From Hygrophila difformis (Eukaryota; Streptophyta; Magnoliopsida; Lamiales; Acanthaceae): a stretch of 64,000 nucleotides of DNA. Under the pieces are notes generated by a model, which worked only from the letters and a program-made list of their open reading frames with translations, did not search any database and was not told the DNA's origin. A program made the translations under genes and the position numbers. Where the stretch lies: NCBI GenBank assembly GCA_030278955.1, contig JAOANR010000011.1, positions 24,928,403 to 24,992,402 of the forward strand. The letters are read 5' to 3'. Positions 10,442-21,859 of this stretch are shown here, piece by piece (within the stretch, counting starts at the first letter, position 1; the number at the start of each line of letters is the position of its first letter).

Positions 10442-12205
10442 CTAGATTAGACCTTTATTCTTCCATATCTTTCATCCTTAATCAAAAACTCACAAAAAAA
10501 TATATATATAGCCCACTGGTTACTGTTCATCCGAGATCCGTTTTGATCCTTTGAATATTTCCTGAATCTGAGTTGATATTTGGATTCATTGGGTCGATTA
10601 CATAAAGATTCATATAAAATTCGAAATTTTTGGTCAAGGAAATCATTTTCTATGAATTTTTTAAATTCTTGGCTAATATTTCTCAAAATACAAATCTGTG
10701 CAGAATCTGTTTTCACGTTTTCTGAACTGGTCGGTTTGAATCTCTGAAATCTGGGCATATATTTAGAATCCTCTCGTCGAGTAGATGAGTTTTCATATAT
10801 TGTTTGCTCAAATCCGAGTTCGGATGAAAAAGTTATGCTAGTTTGAAGTTTATATGTGTTCTTGTGCAAAAATCCGAAAATCTTCATCTTTTGCTTCTTG
10901 ATCTTGTGTTTTCTTGTGTTTGTTGTTAGTTTTCAAATATTTGGCCTCTCATATGTGTATGTGTGCATTTGGAATCTTGTTTATGTGTTTAATTGGCTAA
11001 TATGTTTCCAAAAATTCCAAATGAGTGATTATGAGTGTTGTTTGAGAGCTTCAAATGTTCTTCTTCATGATGATATGATCTTCTTAAATTTCTTGGCATC
11101 CAGAATTTTGATCCAATCCCCTTTAGTTGCTGTGTATTTTCAATATAAAAATATATATATTCCTCATAATTATTGTCCTCGACAAGAGGTTGGCCAAAAC
11201 TTTATTTGATTTGATTGGGAACCAAAAGTCTTCAAGTGTTGGCAGATATCAAATAAATTGGGATAATATTTTTTTTTTAGACCACAAAAGTCTCTTGTTA
11301 GGTTGAATAGAGGGGGCCATTGCATTAAATATTGGTACTCTCTTGTTCACTTGAGTGTTTGAAATTGTTGAAGAAATTGTGTGCCGAGAGCCCCACGGGA
11401 ATTCTACTACTTGCATTTGCAAATTTGTAAGATTCCTTCAACCGTGGGACCCAGTTACATTAATTATCTTCAAAGTCCAATTTGTTGTTTCTCTTGTACC
11501 GTGGACCCCACCCGCAACTACAATTTCATAATTCCCATCCTCTTACACGTACTGATTTAAAAAAAAAAAGAAGAAAAAAAAAAGTAAAAAAAAAGAGTTA
11601 AAAAAAATGTCAAAAAAAAAAGAAAAAAAAAACGTTCCAAAAAAAAAAAGAAAAATAAAGTAGAAGAAGAAGAAAAGCAAATAGAAATTTGATACACATG
11701 TGAGTCTCATCCATCACTCATCTGATTTATTTGCTCTTAACAATATATCAAGTGTTCGGGTATTTTAGTTGGGAATTTTATTTAGGACTATAGTGTGTGT
11801 ATTAAATATTATTTATTGGGAGTCGAGTGTTGTGAGCTACCACTCTTCAAACTTTGGTGAGTTCACTTTTATACTGTGAGGATTTGGAATTATTGGATTG
11901 CATTTACCGATTAAAACTGTGAACATAATTTCTGTGCATTGCATTCCACATATTCCAGCGGTTGTTGATAGAGTCGAACATTGCATTCTGATTCTTGCAC
12001 TGTGCGTCCATTATTTCTTTCTCTCTATCCATACATTGTTGGTTGATACGACTGAGCACTACTTGGCTTACTGGAACCAAACCAACTGGACGAGAATTCA
12101 GGACCGACAGTGAGGGATACAGTTGTGAGATCACTCTACAAATTTCCTGTTGATTTCTACTAACCTCTTATACATATATCTAGTTTTCTTTGCTTTTGAA
12201 CTGAA

Positions 12206-14167
12206 ATGGCAGGAAGTACTGATCAAAGATTTGACCAAATCATGGCCGCCATCTAGGCATTATCCGAGACCACAGCCCGAAGGTCTGATTTTGATTCCAT
12301 GCGCCGAACCGTAGATGAAACTGAGGCGCGAGTCACTGAAATCACTGAGCGCATAGACATCTTAGCTACCGAAGTAGCGAGAGGGAATTCCTTATGGGGA
12401 GAGGCGCTCCAAACTCGAGTCATGCAACAAGTTGAGCGCAGGCTTGAGGAAGCTTTCTGTCATACTCCGTCACCTCCCAATGTCACCCCCGGAAGCACAA
12501 GTGGAGTGAACAGATCAGACATGGAAGAAGCAGATGCAGCCATTGAGGAGAGGGAAGTACAATTTGGAACATACAACAGACAGCAAGGCCCACGAGGCCC
12601 ACGAACAGCACCACCACCGCCACCTCGGCCGCGGGTCCCGACAAATACTCAGTTCCAGAATCCACCACCGCCTCCGGCACCTGCCGCCCCAGCAGTAGCT
12701 CCAAGACCACCATTACATCAACCCATTCGGCAGAGGGTAAACATAAATCCCCCTCCAGTGGACCTTCCCGAAAACGATTTCGAGGAGGAGGACATACATC
12801 GAGCCCCTGTTGAGCACAACCGATTAGAAGCTGATCTTCGAGGAATCAAATTCACAATTCCGGCATTCAAGGGCACGAATGATCCAGAGGAATTCATCGA
12901 TTGGAGGCAATCTATTGAGTTGATCTACGATTGCCAACAATACAACGAGTTCACAAAGATCCAACTTGCCGTTTGTGAATTCAAGGACTATGCTCTCACT
13001 TGGTGGCAGAAAATTCAACACGATGGACAGCGTCTAGGACTTCCCCCTATTTCTACATGGGCCGAACTGATGCATGCAATGGAAAAGAGGTTTGTTCCTA
13101 GTAGTTATTTTGATGACTTGTACATGAAGGTTAATTTTTGTGTGCAGGGTAACCGAACCGTGGACGAATACTACAAGGACTTGGAACGCCTCATGATGAG
13201 AGCCCAGATCAATGAGGATGAACCGCTACTGATAGCCAGGTTCAAAAGAGGATTGAGAAGAGAGGTCCTAGCAGAAATCAAATTAAGGACATACACTGGT
13301 TTGGAACATTTGGTGCAGCTAGCCATTGAGATCGATCGCCAACTGAGGGATAGACCGGTCAAGTCCACGATCATTTCAAACACCACCAAGTATTGGACAA
13401 CAAGGTCAAATGAACAGCCGTTGAAGCCCCATGACCGATACGGAAAGCCCAATACACTTAAGGATGACAGGCCCAACAGGCCCAAAGCATTTGAGATGAG
13501 CAAAGATTTTAAGGATCCATACCGATACAGGAAAGATGAAAGGGATAAGCCCAAGCGGGACGTCAAGGATGTCACTTGTTTCAAGTGTGGACAGAAAGGT
13601 CATTATTCCCGAGATTGTCCGCGAAGAGAAAGGCGAATGGTTATGATTGAACCGGGAACTTGGAAAGAAATTGACTCTGATGAAGAGCGAGAGGAAGCTG
13701 AGCATGAAGAAGAAGATGGTGGTTATGAACAGTATCCAGACGAGGGCGATCTGAGCCGAGTAGTCTTGGAAGAAGAAGAAGAAGAGTATGTGACGAATTT
13801 CATCGCCATGAGGGCATTGACCGCTGACAAAGCTGATGAATCCAACAGCAATGCACTGGAACAGAGAGATAATTTATTTCACTATCATTGTAAATTAAAG
13901 GGCAATGTAGCATCTCTGATTGTAGACAATGGTAGCTGTGTGAACGCTGTAAGCCTGTATACTGTGCGTAGATTAGGACTACCAATGCAAGATCATGTGA
14001 AGCCATATCATCTACACTGGATGAATGAGCACGGGACTACAAAGGTCGCGAAGCAAGCTAGGGTGCCAATTACCATCGGCCCTTACTCAGATGAGATTTT
14101 ATGCGATGTAGTGCCCATGACCGCATGTCATGTGTTATTGGGAAGACCTTGGATGTACGACAAATGA
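12206..14167 (+). pseudogene. Gag-protease part of the polyprotein, with an early stop
   Basis: The ATG at 12206 starts a frame that hits TAG at 12254-12256 (codon 17) and then stays open to a TGA at 14165-14167. The domains run in order. A coiled-coil-like N-terminus and a Pro-rich linker (about 12590-12750) come first. A retrotransposon Gag domain with ALTWWQKI follows. Next is a CCHC zinc knuckle, CFKCGQKGHYSRDC (near 13578). An aspartic protease follows, with active site VDNGSCVNAVS (near 13920) and LLGRPW near 14140. An acidic spacer separates knuckle and protease. Reading through the TGA continues in frame into pol. Both stops look like single-base changes, so the copy needs readthrough or help in trans. 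Confidence 0.9.
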
Positions 14168-14224
14168 GTCATCTATAGAGGCACAGAGAATGATCTCTCT
14201 TTCCGCAATGGCCAAAGCAGAATT

Positions 14225-17200
14225 ATGATGAAGTCACTACCGCCGAAAACTGTTAAGATTGACCATCGAAATTTAGTGGAAAACATCCGGAAGGAGGAAG
14301 AGGAGTTCAAGAGAAAACAGAGAGGTAAAGGGATTATAATTGATTCTGATAATTCTAATCCATCTCCTTTATCCTTGACAGGTCATGATCGATGCTTGCT
14401 TTTCACAAAGCAAGAACTGGAAGCAGCTATTGAGGACGCACCCCTACCAGGTCACTGTTTCCTAGCTTTTGTTAAACCAGTTGAAGAAACTTCTAAGAAC
14501 TCTCCTACTACACTCAATGTACCTGAAATTTTTCGCAGGATGCTCCAAGACAATATGGATGTTTTTCCGGAAGAACTGCCAGCAAGGTTACCACCTTTGA
14601 GAGGTGTAGAGCATCGGATTGACTTTGTACCAGGAGCGTCAGTTCCGAATAGGCCTGCATACCGCATGAACCCCGAGGAAACGAAAGAAGTCCAAAAGCA
14701 AGTTCAGGAACTGTTGGACAAAGGCTGGGTTCGGGAGAGTCTATCTCCATGTGCAGTACCGGTGTTGCTGGTACCAAAGAAAAATGGAACGTGGAGGATG
14801 TGTGTTGACTGCCGAGCTGTTAATGCAATTACAATCAAGTACCGCCATCCGATCCCGCGACTCGATGACATGCTCGATGAGCTGGGTGGAGCAAGTATTT
14901 TTACAAAGATAGATTTGAAAAGCGGTTATCACCAGATCCGCATGCAGCCAGGAGACGAATGGAAAACAGCATTCAAAACCAAGTTCGGACTGTATGAATG
15001 GCTCGTGATGCCCTTCGGACTTACTAATGCTCCCTCCACATTTATGAGGCTCATGAATGAAACTTTAAGGGAGTTCATTGGAAAATTCGTTGTTGTGTAC
15101 TTTGATGATATTCTTATTTATAGTCACAACGAATCTGATCATGTAAAGCATGTTGTGCAGGTAATTATCAAGCTGAGGAAGGCCGAGCTTTATGCAAATT
15201 TCGAGAAGTGCACCTTCCACGTGCCTGAAGTCACATTCTTAGGCTTCATCGTTGGAGGAAATGGACTGAAGGTGGATGAGTCCAAGATCAAAGCAATTTC
15301 TGAATGGACATCACCTACCAACGTTAATGAAGTAAGAAGATTTTTGGGTATGTGCGGGTTTTTCAGAAGATTCGTGCCACAGTTCAGTGTGATTGCCGCA
15401 CCGATGACCTCATTGCTGAAGAAGGGGCTCCAATTCAAATGGGGACTAAAGGAGCAAAAATCATTTGAAGAGTTAAAGGATAAGCTCACCCATGCGCCGG
15501 TATTAGCACTTCCGAATTTTGACCTTCCATTTGAGATCGAATGCGACGCATCCGGAACCGGCATGGGCGCAGTATTGTTGCAAGATGGGAAGCTGATTGC
15601 CTACCACAGTGAGAAGTTTGGAGCAGCTCAACTGAACTACTCCACGTATGACAAGGAATTGTATGCTGTGGTACAAGCATTACGGACATGGCAACACTAC
15701 TTGCGAGGGAGAGAGTTTATTATCCACACAGATCATGAGACACTGAAGCATATCCGAGGACAGGGGCAACTGAAAAATGCAAGACATGCCCGATGGAGCT
15801 CATTCATTGAATCATTCCCGTATGTGATCTGTTACAAGAAGGGGAAAGATAACGTGGTTGCTGATGCCTTATCAAGAAGACTGAATCTCGCAGCTTTTGC
15901 AACTACGCATCTGATCGGATTCGAGCACATAAAGAACTTATATGCTCAAGATGCTGATTTTGGGGAGATCTACAAGAAAACCGACAAAATATCCTTTAAA
16001 GAATATTCTCAATTGAATGGTTTTCTTTATTTTGAAAATAAATTATGTATACCAAAAGGATCCATCAGAGAACTTCTAATTACTGAAGCACATTCTGGTG
16101 ACATGATGGGTCACTTTGGTAGAATTGCAACTATGAGTGTCCTACCTGAACGTTTTTATTGGCCAGGAATGGAGAAACAAGTCAGTGACTTCGTCAACAA
16201 GTGCATTACCTGTTTGAGGGCCAAGTCAACCACCAAGCCACATGGACTTTATCAAGCCTTACCTGCACCAGAGGGGCCATGGATTGATTTATCTATGGAC
16301 TTTGTTTTGGGATTGCCTCGCACTGCTCGGGCTAAAGATTCTATTTTTGTGGTTGTTGACAGGTTCTCGAAGATGGCGCATTTTATTCCCTGTGCCAAAA
16401 CGAACGATGCACACCACGTGGCCAAGATATTCTTCAAGGAAGTTGTGAGACTCCACGGTGTGCCACGGACAATTGTTTCCGACAGGGACGCAAAATTTGT
16501 AAGTTATTTTTGGAAATCCTTGTGGGCTGAGATTGGGACAAGACTGTTATTTTCCACTGCATATCACCCCCAAACTGATGGGCAAACTGAAGCAGTAAAT
16601 CGAATTTTAGGTAATTTACTTAGAATTATCACTGCTACTAACAGTAAAAGTTGGGATGAATGCGTACCTTACATTGAATTTGCATATAATAGACATGTAC
16701 ACAGCGCAACACATATGTCACCATTTGAGGTTGTGTACGGGTTTAACCCACTGACACCGCTTGATTTGTTGCCATTGCCTCGCAATGAGCATTTGAATAT
16801 CAATGGCAGGGACAGGGGACGAGCAATCAAAGAAATGCATGCTGATGTAAAGAACAGACTAGTCAAAGCTGCTGAAGGTTATGCCAAATATAACAACCGT
16901 GGTCGGAAGGAACTGAAGCTTGATCCCGGAGATTGGGTGTGGCTCAATTGGAAAAAGGAACGATTCCCAGCGAGCAGACGCAACAAATTATCTCCGCGAG
17001 GAGATGGACCATTTAAAGTTTTAGAAAGGATTAATAATAATGCGTACAAATTGCAATTATCTGAAGAATATGGTCATATTAATCCTGTCTTTAATGTTGC
17101 AGATCTGTCACTGTTCGAGAGGGATGAGGAAAATGCTGATCGGTTGATGGATCAACCTTCCCAAGGGGGTGGGGATGGCATGGGAGCCAGAACTGTACAC

Positions 17201-17305
17201 TTAGCATCCCGGAAGGACCCTGCTCTAAGCAACGTGCCAAAAGGTTCCTCAACACCATCGTCAAAATACTATCCGATGAATCCGAGGTGTGGGAACAGAA
17301 ATTGA
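14225..17305 (+). CDS. Pol: reverse transcriptase, RNase H, integrase
   Basis: This frame is in phase with gag-protease across the TGA at 14165. The RT contains MPFGLTNAPSTF and catalytic YFDDILIYS (about residues 285-300). RNase H starts at ECDASGTGMGAVLL and includes TYDKELYAV and HTDHETLK. Integrase has a zinc-binding region ending in CITCLRA, then the catalytic triad in MDFVLGLP, VSDRDAKF and DGQTEAVNR. The C-terminus has the GDGPFKVLERIN..AYKLQL block found in plant gypsy integrases and no clear chromodomain. The frame runs about 130 bp into the 3' LTR and ends in PRCGNRN. The alternative LTR frame ending in RAKRF is probably the original tail. Confidence 0.93.
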   Translation: MMKSLPPKTVKIDHRNLVENIRKEEEEFKRKQRGKGIIIDSDNSNPSPLSLTGHDRCLLFTKQELEAAIEDAPLPGHCFLAFVKPVEETSKNSPTTLNVPEIFRRMLQDNMDVFPEELPARLPPLRGVEHRIDFVPGASVPNRPAYRMNPEETKEVQKQVQELLDKGWVRESLSPCAVPVLLVPKKNGTWRMCVDCRAVNAITIKYRHPIPRLDDMLDELGGASIFTKIDLKSGYHQIRMQPGDEWKTAFKTKFGLYEWLVMPFGLTNAPSTFMRLMNETLREFIGKFVVVYFDDILIYSHNESDHVKHVVQVIIKLRKAELYANFEKCTFHVPEVTFLGFIVGGNGLKVDESKIKAISEWTSPTNVNEVRRFLGMCGFFRRFVPQFSVIAAPMTSLLKKGLQFKWGLKEQKSFEELKDKLTHAPVLALPNFDLPFEIECDASGTGMGAVLLQDGKLIAYHSEKFGAAQLNYSTYDKELYAVVQALRTWQHYLRGREFIIHTDHETLKHIRGQGQLKNARHARWSSFIESFPYVICYKKGKDNVVADALSRRLNLAAFATTHLIGFEHIKNLYAQDADFGEIYKKTDKISFKEYSQLNGFLYFENKLCIPKGSIRELLITEAHSGDMMGHFGRIATMSVLPERFYWPGMEKQVSDFVNKCITCLRAKSTTKPHGLYQALPAPEGPWIDLSMDFVLGLPRTARAKDSIFVVVDRFSKMAHFIPCAKTNDAHHVAKIFFKEVVRLHGVPRTIVSDRDAKFVSYFWKSLWAEIGTRLLFSTAYHPQTDGQTEAVNRILGNLLRIITATNSKSWDECVPYIEFAYNRHVHSATHMSPFEVVYGFNPLTPLDLLPLPRNEHLNINGRDRGRAIKEMHADVKNRLVKAAEGYAKYNNRGRKELKLDPGDWVWLNWKKERFPASRRNKLSPRGDGPFKVLERINNNAYKLQLSEEYGHINPVFNVADLSLFERDEENADRLMDQPSQGGGDGMGARTVHLASRKDPALSNVPKGSSTPSSKYYPMNPRCGNRN

Positions 17306-17868
17306 GCTACCCGGATAAAAATGGGCCGAGATTGATAATCCATTTAATTGAAGATGTTGGGCCAAGGAACTTAATGAAGAAGTAGAAGTGTCGAGACCCA
17401 CACGAGCTCAAGGTCCACAAGCAAGACCACCAACACATTATGGATCTACTTAGACTTTATTATTTCCGTAGCTTTGGTACTTGTTTAATTTACATAGCAA
17501 GTCGTTTAATTCCGTGTAATATGGTTTGCCTATATATAGGGCATTACCACCACTTTGTAAGGACACCTTTTGAATGATATAACAAATTGGAGTGTTTTCT
17601 CTTTGGTGATAACCGAGAGCATTTAGAAGGTCATCTTGAATTTCTCCCTTGTTGGTGCAATTCCTTTCAAGCTTGAGATGTGCTTGATCGTATCGACACC
17701 TTGAAGATTGTTGATCGAGGGAATCGTGGCTCATTTAGTGTGTCCATTGATCCAAGATTAAGCTTTCGGTAAAGGAAATCTCAACCTATCCTTTTATTTT
17801 CATTTTGAGTTCATCCTTGTTCATCTTTGTTCATCATCGAATATTGTGTCTAATCCCGATCCATGGCA
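17176..17868 (+). repeat. 3' LTR of the 9718 gypsy element
   Basis: This is a copy of 9718-10423, 13 bases shorter overall. It is preceded by the purine run AAGGGGGTGGGGA and followed by the target duplication TATTC at 17869-17873. Its TATA box is at 17531-17538. The first part is coding for the end of pol. Confidence 0.95.
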
Positions 17869-17873
17869 TATTC

Positions 17874-18209
17874 CATTCAATCCTTCAGAATTTAGAAAAA
17901 GTCTATTCAATCCCTCTATGTTGGCGGATGGACTCAGGTATATGGCATTTGTGTATATTGATGAAACAGCCGTGGAAAGCTTCATAAACCAATGTTTTCA
18001 ACCAAAGCTCAAAATAAGATCAACATAAGGTCAAATCAAAATATCTAAAAAACATAAACATAATCAAGATGAATTTTTATTAAACAGCATCACGACTTTG
18101 GGGAGAATTATTTATCCCTAGTCAAATCTGCAGTACACTGAACAATCGAGGACGACATGCTGAATGGGCACCAACGTCTTAACTGATCGATAAATTGTGT
18201 ATGTTGATC
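17874..18209. other. Non-coding flank after the retroelement
   Basis: This is host sequence that continues from 9717. It lies downstream of the CDPK stop on the minus strand and may be its 3' UTR. No gene or recognisable repeat is seen. Confidence 0.5.
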
Positions 18210-19352
18210 CTATTTTCGACGTCTGGTTGTGGCCATGTCCGGATTTCCTTTCCTCATCATATCAACAAATTCATCATAGTTTATCTTCCCATCCTGCCAT
18301 CAAAGCAGCAACACAGTATATAACATGATGGCATTCTGTAAGGGGGTTTATACAATAGTCTTGTGAATACTGAACACTGTTTGTTTCATCATTATGACAA
18401 ATCCATCAGTGAACATTAAACCCCTCAAAAAATTGCAGGACCATGTGCTCAATTCACCTAATACTATTATGGGACTATATTTGTGCTATTTTCATTTCTC
18501 CCTACCGTCTATTGCAACTTAACTAAATATAGAAGTGTAACAATAATACCATCACAAAATAACAGGGAAAGAATCCATACGTTATCGGTGCCAACTTCAG
18601 CAAGGATTCCCTTGATCGTTTTAGAATCACCCATGTTGTATTTCTTGAGGGCATGCTCCAATTCTTCCATAGTGATGTACCTAAAATCAAGATGCAAGTA
18701 TTAGAAAGAAGCTGAGTGCTCGACCACCAGTATACGACAAAAACACAAGCATATTCAAATTCTACCCGCTCTTATCCTTGTCGAAATACTCAAAGGCTTT
18801 GTACAAGTGGTCTTCTCTCTCCACTCGGTTCATATGCATTGTCGCTGATATGAATTCCATGTAATCAATTGTTCCATTTCCATCGACATCAGCCTACAAA
18901 TGGCAAGACTACAACAAATAAATTAATAAACCATGGATGAATAAGGATGGATTAAACCCTGAAACTCTAGGCAGATTGATAAATGGAACCAAAATCGAGT
19001 ATTAACAAGACTGTACTGCATCCATTAACTGTCTAACTTCCGATTCAGAAAGCATGGTCCCGAGCTTTGGCAGGCCAGCCTTTAGTTCCTCAAATGTAAT
19101 TGTTCCACTGTTGTCTGTATCCAAAGACTTGAACATCTCCTTCAACCCTATAATTTCTTCTTCAGATAGATTCTCCGCAATGACCTAGAAAAGCCATCAA
19201 ATGTCAGCATTCCTTCTTCCACTTTTTCTTTTAATCAGTCTGTATGTGTGTGATACTTAAGCAACTGGAAACATGGAATGGTTGGATATGGAGATCGTTC
19301 TGACCTTAGGGGCCACTTTCTTAAGTTTGTTCATAGCGCTGAACTGCTTCAT
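18210..19352 (-). CDS. Kinase-less CDPK fragment: 175-codon EF-hand protein
   Basis: Five minus-strand exons (19305-19352, 19017-19184, 18766-18893, 18581-18680, 18210-18293) join with GT..AG borders into 528 nt with no stop before the TAG at 18210. The product starts [16 protein letters not shown], the autoinhibitory junction of calcium-dependent protein kinases. It then has four EF-hand units with loops [36 protein letters not shown] and [12 protein letters not shown], and ends RRRK. The kinase domain that should precede it is absent; upstream is a GC-rich stretch (19380-19440). The fourth loop has lost its first aspartate (D to G). It could be a captured, non-functional piece or a young calmodulin-like gene. 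Expression is unknown. Confidence 0.75.
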
Positions 19353-20650
19353 ATCAAATCACCACTGTAGATTCCCGAAGCTACCGCGGAGCTCGAAGGG
19401 CGCAGGTGCGGTTTCCGAAGGAAACAAAAGGCGACAAACCACAATCTAGCACGAACCCAAAAAATATTGATGAAGATGCAGGTAAATTCAAACCCAAACC
19501 CAAATAAAAAACTACAAATCTTCTCTATTTAGCTAATCTATGTGAAATGAAAATGAATTCTGATCGACGTTAAGATTTAAATGCATCTACATGCGCACAT
19601 GCCAAATCTCTTTTTCTTTTCTTGCTTTCCGCTTTGCTATTTCCCTTGACTCCCATTTATCTTTCCAACAATCTCATAGCAGCATTGAGACATTGAAGAT
19701 TATGCCGCAATGAAAATCACAGAATGTGAAACCAAACCACAATAAACTAAAACCCCAACGAAATAGTTCAAAATGCACAAAAAGAATTCAAATTCAAACC
19801 TAAATCGCAAACCCTGGGCATATATCCAATTTTTTTTTATTTTTTTTGAGAACTTACTGAAATAGGAATTGGATAAGTAGAAAAGATATTCTACACATTG
19901 TTAAAAACCTCCATCCGTTGCACTCTAGTTGCAACTTTTACTATATATGGTTTAGTAGCAAGGGAAGATTTAACTCCCTTGGCAAAAAAACAAAAATAAT
20001 TAATATAATAGTTAAAGCTGGCCTGTGAATTTTGATAACCAGAAAAGAATTCAAATTCTATCATTTCAGCACAATCCAATACACATACCTGAAATTAAGT
20101 TAAATGCAACAATCCTCTAGTAGGAAAATAGATCCGGCAGAATACCAACCAATTTGCTGACCTCCTCTTCAAAAATAATTTCGAACTCACTTGTTTGATG
20201 GCCTTGACATCAGCCATAGCCATAAAGAATTAGCAGTAAATAACACAACCAACATAGTACAGAACAAAGTGTACAATGAACCAATAGCAAAATGCTTAAA
20301 GTTTTAGTTTAACAAGTTCATGAATTATTGAAGTTGATGGGCTTATTTGTTTCCTAATAACAGTAAAATTCAAATAAGTGTAAATACAAGTTAGCAGCAA
20401 CATCCACACTCCCATGTAGTGAAAATAATGAAAATATAGGTAACGGAAGTGAATAATTACATGAGGATATGATATTATGCTTTCAATTAAATGCCAACTG
20501 CTGGCCAATAGTTCCCGCCAACTCACGACCAATTATACGGTGAAACGCCAAGGTCGCGACCCCTGTTGGAGAAGATAGAAAACCGATTCAACAATTGCAT
20601 AGACGATGCTATAAACGAAATTGGATAAACTGGTATGGCGGAGTAGGTTT
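19353..20650. other. AT-rich gap between CDPK and CPN60 pieces
   Basis: A GC-rich patch at 19380-19440 may be a first exon or promoter of the CDPK piece. A short minus-strand exon-like segment ends in a GTGAGT donor near 20190 (translation MADVKAIKQ), which I cannot assign. The rest is AT-rich intron-like sequence. Confidence 0.4.
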
Positions 20651-20654
20651 AAGA

Positions 20655-21851
20655 ACTCTTGTTGCATACAAAACAGCAATGCCACCCCCTGCAAGAAAGC
20701 CAACCCCAAATGTCCAAATAAAATCATATTTTTGGCCGCATATATTTTCCAAGAGCAGAAATTATTAAATGGAACTGGAAGAGAGGACTTTGTATCCGTG
20801 GAAAGATACTGACTGCACAACAGGCCCCCTTCTAGGTGTGCCAAAAAAGGGTGGGAAAAGGTGTGTTTCTATTCCATTTAAATAGGTAGCAAAAATATTT
20901 ACCCGGAAAAATGCCCTCTTCCACAGCAGGCCGAGTTGCATTCAGAGCATCTATCACCCTATCTTTCAGTTCTCCAACTTCTGCTTCACTAACCCCTCCA
21001 ACCTGTGAAAGAAATTTAGTTAAGAATAAATGCAGGGCAGAGTCATATGGCTGCTAATTTAACCTCAACGAGATAAATGTACCTTGAAAACAGCAACACC
21101 TCCTGACAGATTTGATAATCTTTCTTGTGCTTTCTCCTTGTCAAAGGCTGTAGTACTCCTCTGAATGGTACTTCTTAGTTGCACAGGAGGAATGAAAAAT
21201 GGTGCCAATTCAAAATAATAATGCACGGCAGACAAAACCTATTTTATGTTTAGAGTAAAAACTGTAATGTAAAACAACAAAAGGCATGTGGATTTAGACA
21301 GGGAAGAAGCATCCTCTACAATGTTTAAGCAACTACAAAGAAAGATAAAAGAATTCTTCTTCCATTGGCAAGTTAAATAAAATCAGCATCAAGCCTTTAA
21401 AAAAATACAGGAATGAAGAAATGGTACGGCTAGAAGATAAGGCCATATAAAAATCAGTAGTTCCCAGAGTTTCATGGTCATCGCTAATACCTGCTCACAT
21501 CTTTCTTCTATCAGCTTTTTGTCCCTATTCCCGTGAAGAATTACAGTGTCATCAAGAGAAACAGTAACCTGCGCCAGAAAAGCAGCAAGTTTAAGAGGCC
21601 CCGATCAATACAATTGGAACAAGTTTATAATTTTTATAAAATTAAGCCAACCTTTTTTGCAGAACCAAGCATATCAATCTGAACTTTATCAAGACTCGTA
21701 CTATGTTCTTCACTAATGACCTGGAGAAATCAAAATGAATTTTTGCTACAAGACTATGTAGTGTAGAGGCGTGCATGCTGTTGGAGATTGTCTCACCTCC
21801 CCTCCAGTATGAATAGCAAGATCTTCTAAATGCGCTCTTCTGCTATCCCCA
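20655..21851 (-). pseudogene. Mitochondrial chaperonin CPN60 (HSP60) gene fragment
   Basis: Successive minus-strand exons match the mitochondrial 60-kDa chaperonin in order. GFGDSRRAHLEDLAI lies at 21797-21851. HSTSLDKVQIDMLGSAKK lies at 21652-21720. VTVSLDDTVILHGNRDKK is in 21491-21568. [19 protein letters not shown] ends at 21083. [18 protein letters not shown] lies at 20903-21002, and GGGIAVLYA starts at 20690. Most borders are GT..AG, but the acceptor before 21180 is unclear, and similarity ends abruptly after LYA. This covers only the intermediate and second equatorial parts of a protein of about 570 residues. The CKKVT-type context fits the mitochondrial more than the plastid form. Confidence 0.85.
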
Positions 21852-21859
21852 AAACCGGA

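Larger units (their letters stand above)
9718..17868 (+). mobile_element. Complete young Ty3/gypsy LTR retrotransposon, possibly CRM lineage
   Basis: An 8151 bp element with two almost identical LTRs (9718-10423 and 17176-17868) is flanked by a perfect 5-bp target duplication TATTC (9713-9717 and 17869-17873). It has an iMet primer-binding site (10430-10441), a polypurine tract (17163-17175), and gag-protease-RT-RNase H-integrase in one frame. That frame is broken only by a TAG at codon 17 and a TGA at 14165. The LTRs differ by few substitutions, a 1-bp indel and a 12-bp indel, so the insertion is recent. Pol running into the 3' LTR, with an RAKRF-like tail, recalls CRM chromoviruses; the lineage is an inference. 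Confidence 0.95.

Noticed and set aside
13171..13584. Minus-strand ORFs inside gypsy gag and pol (also 15190-15564 and others)
   Set aside because: They overlap strong sense coding and carry no motifs of their own.
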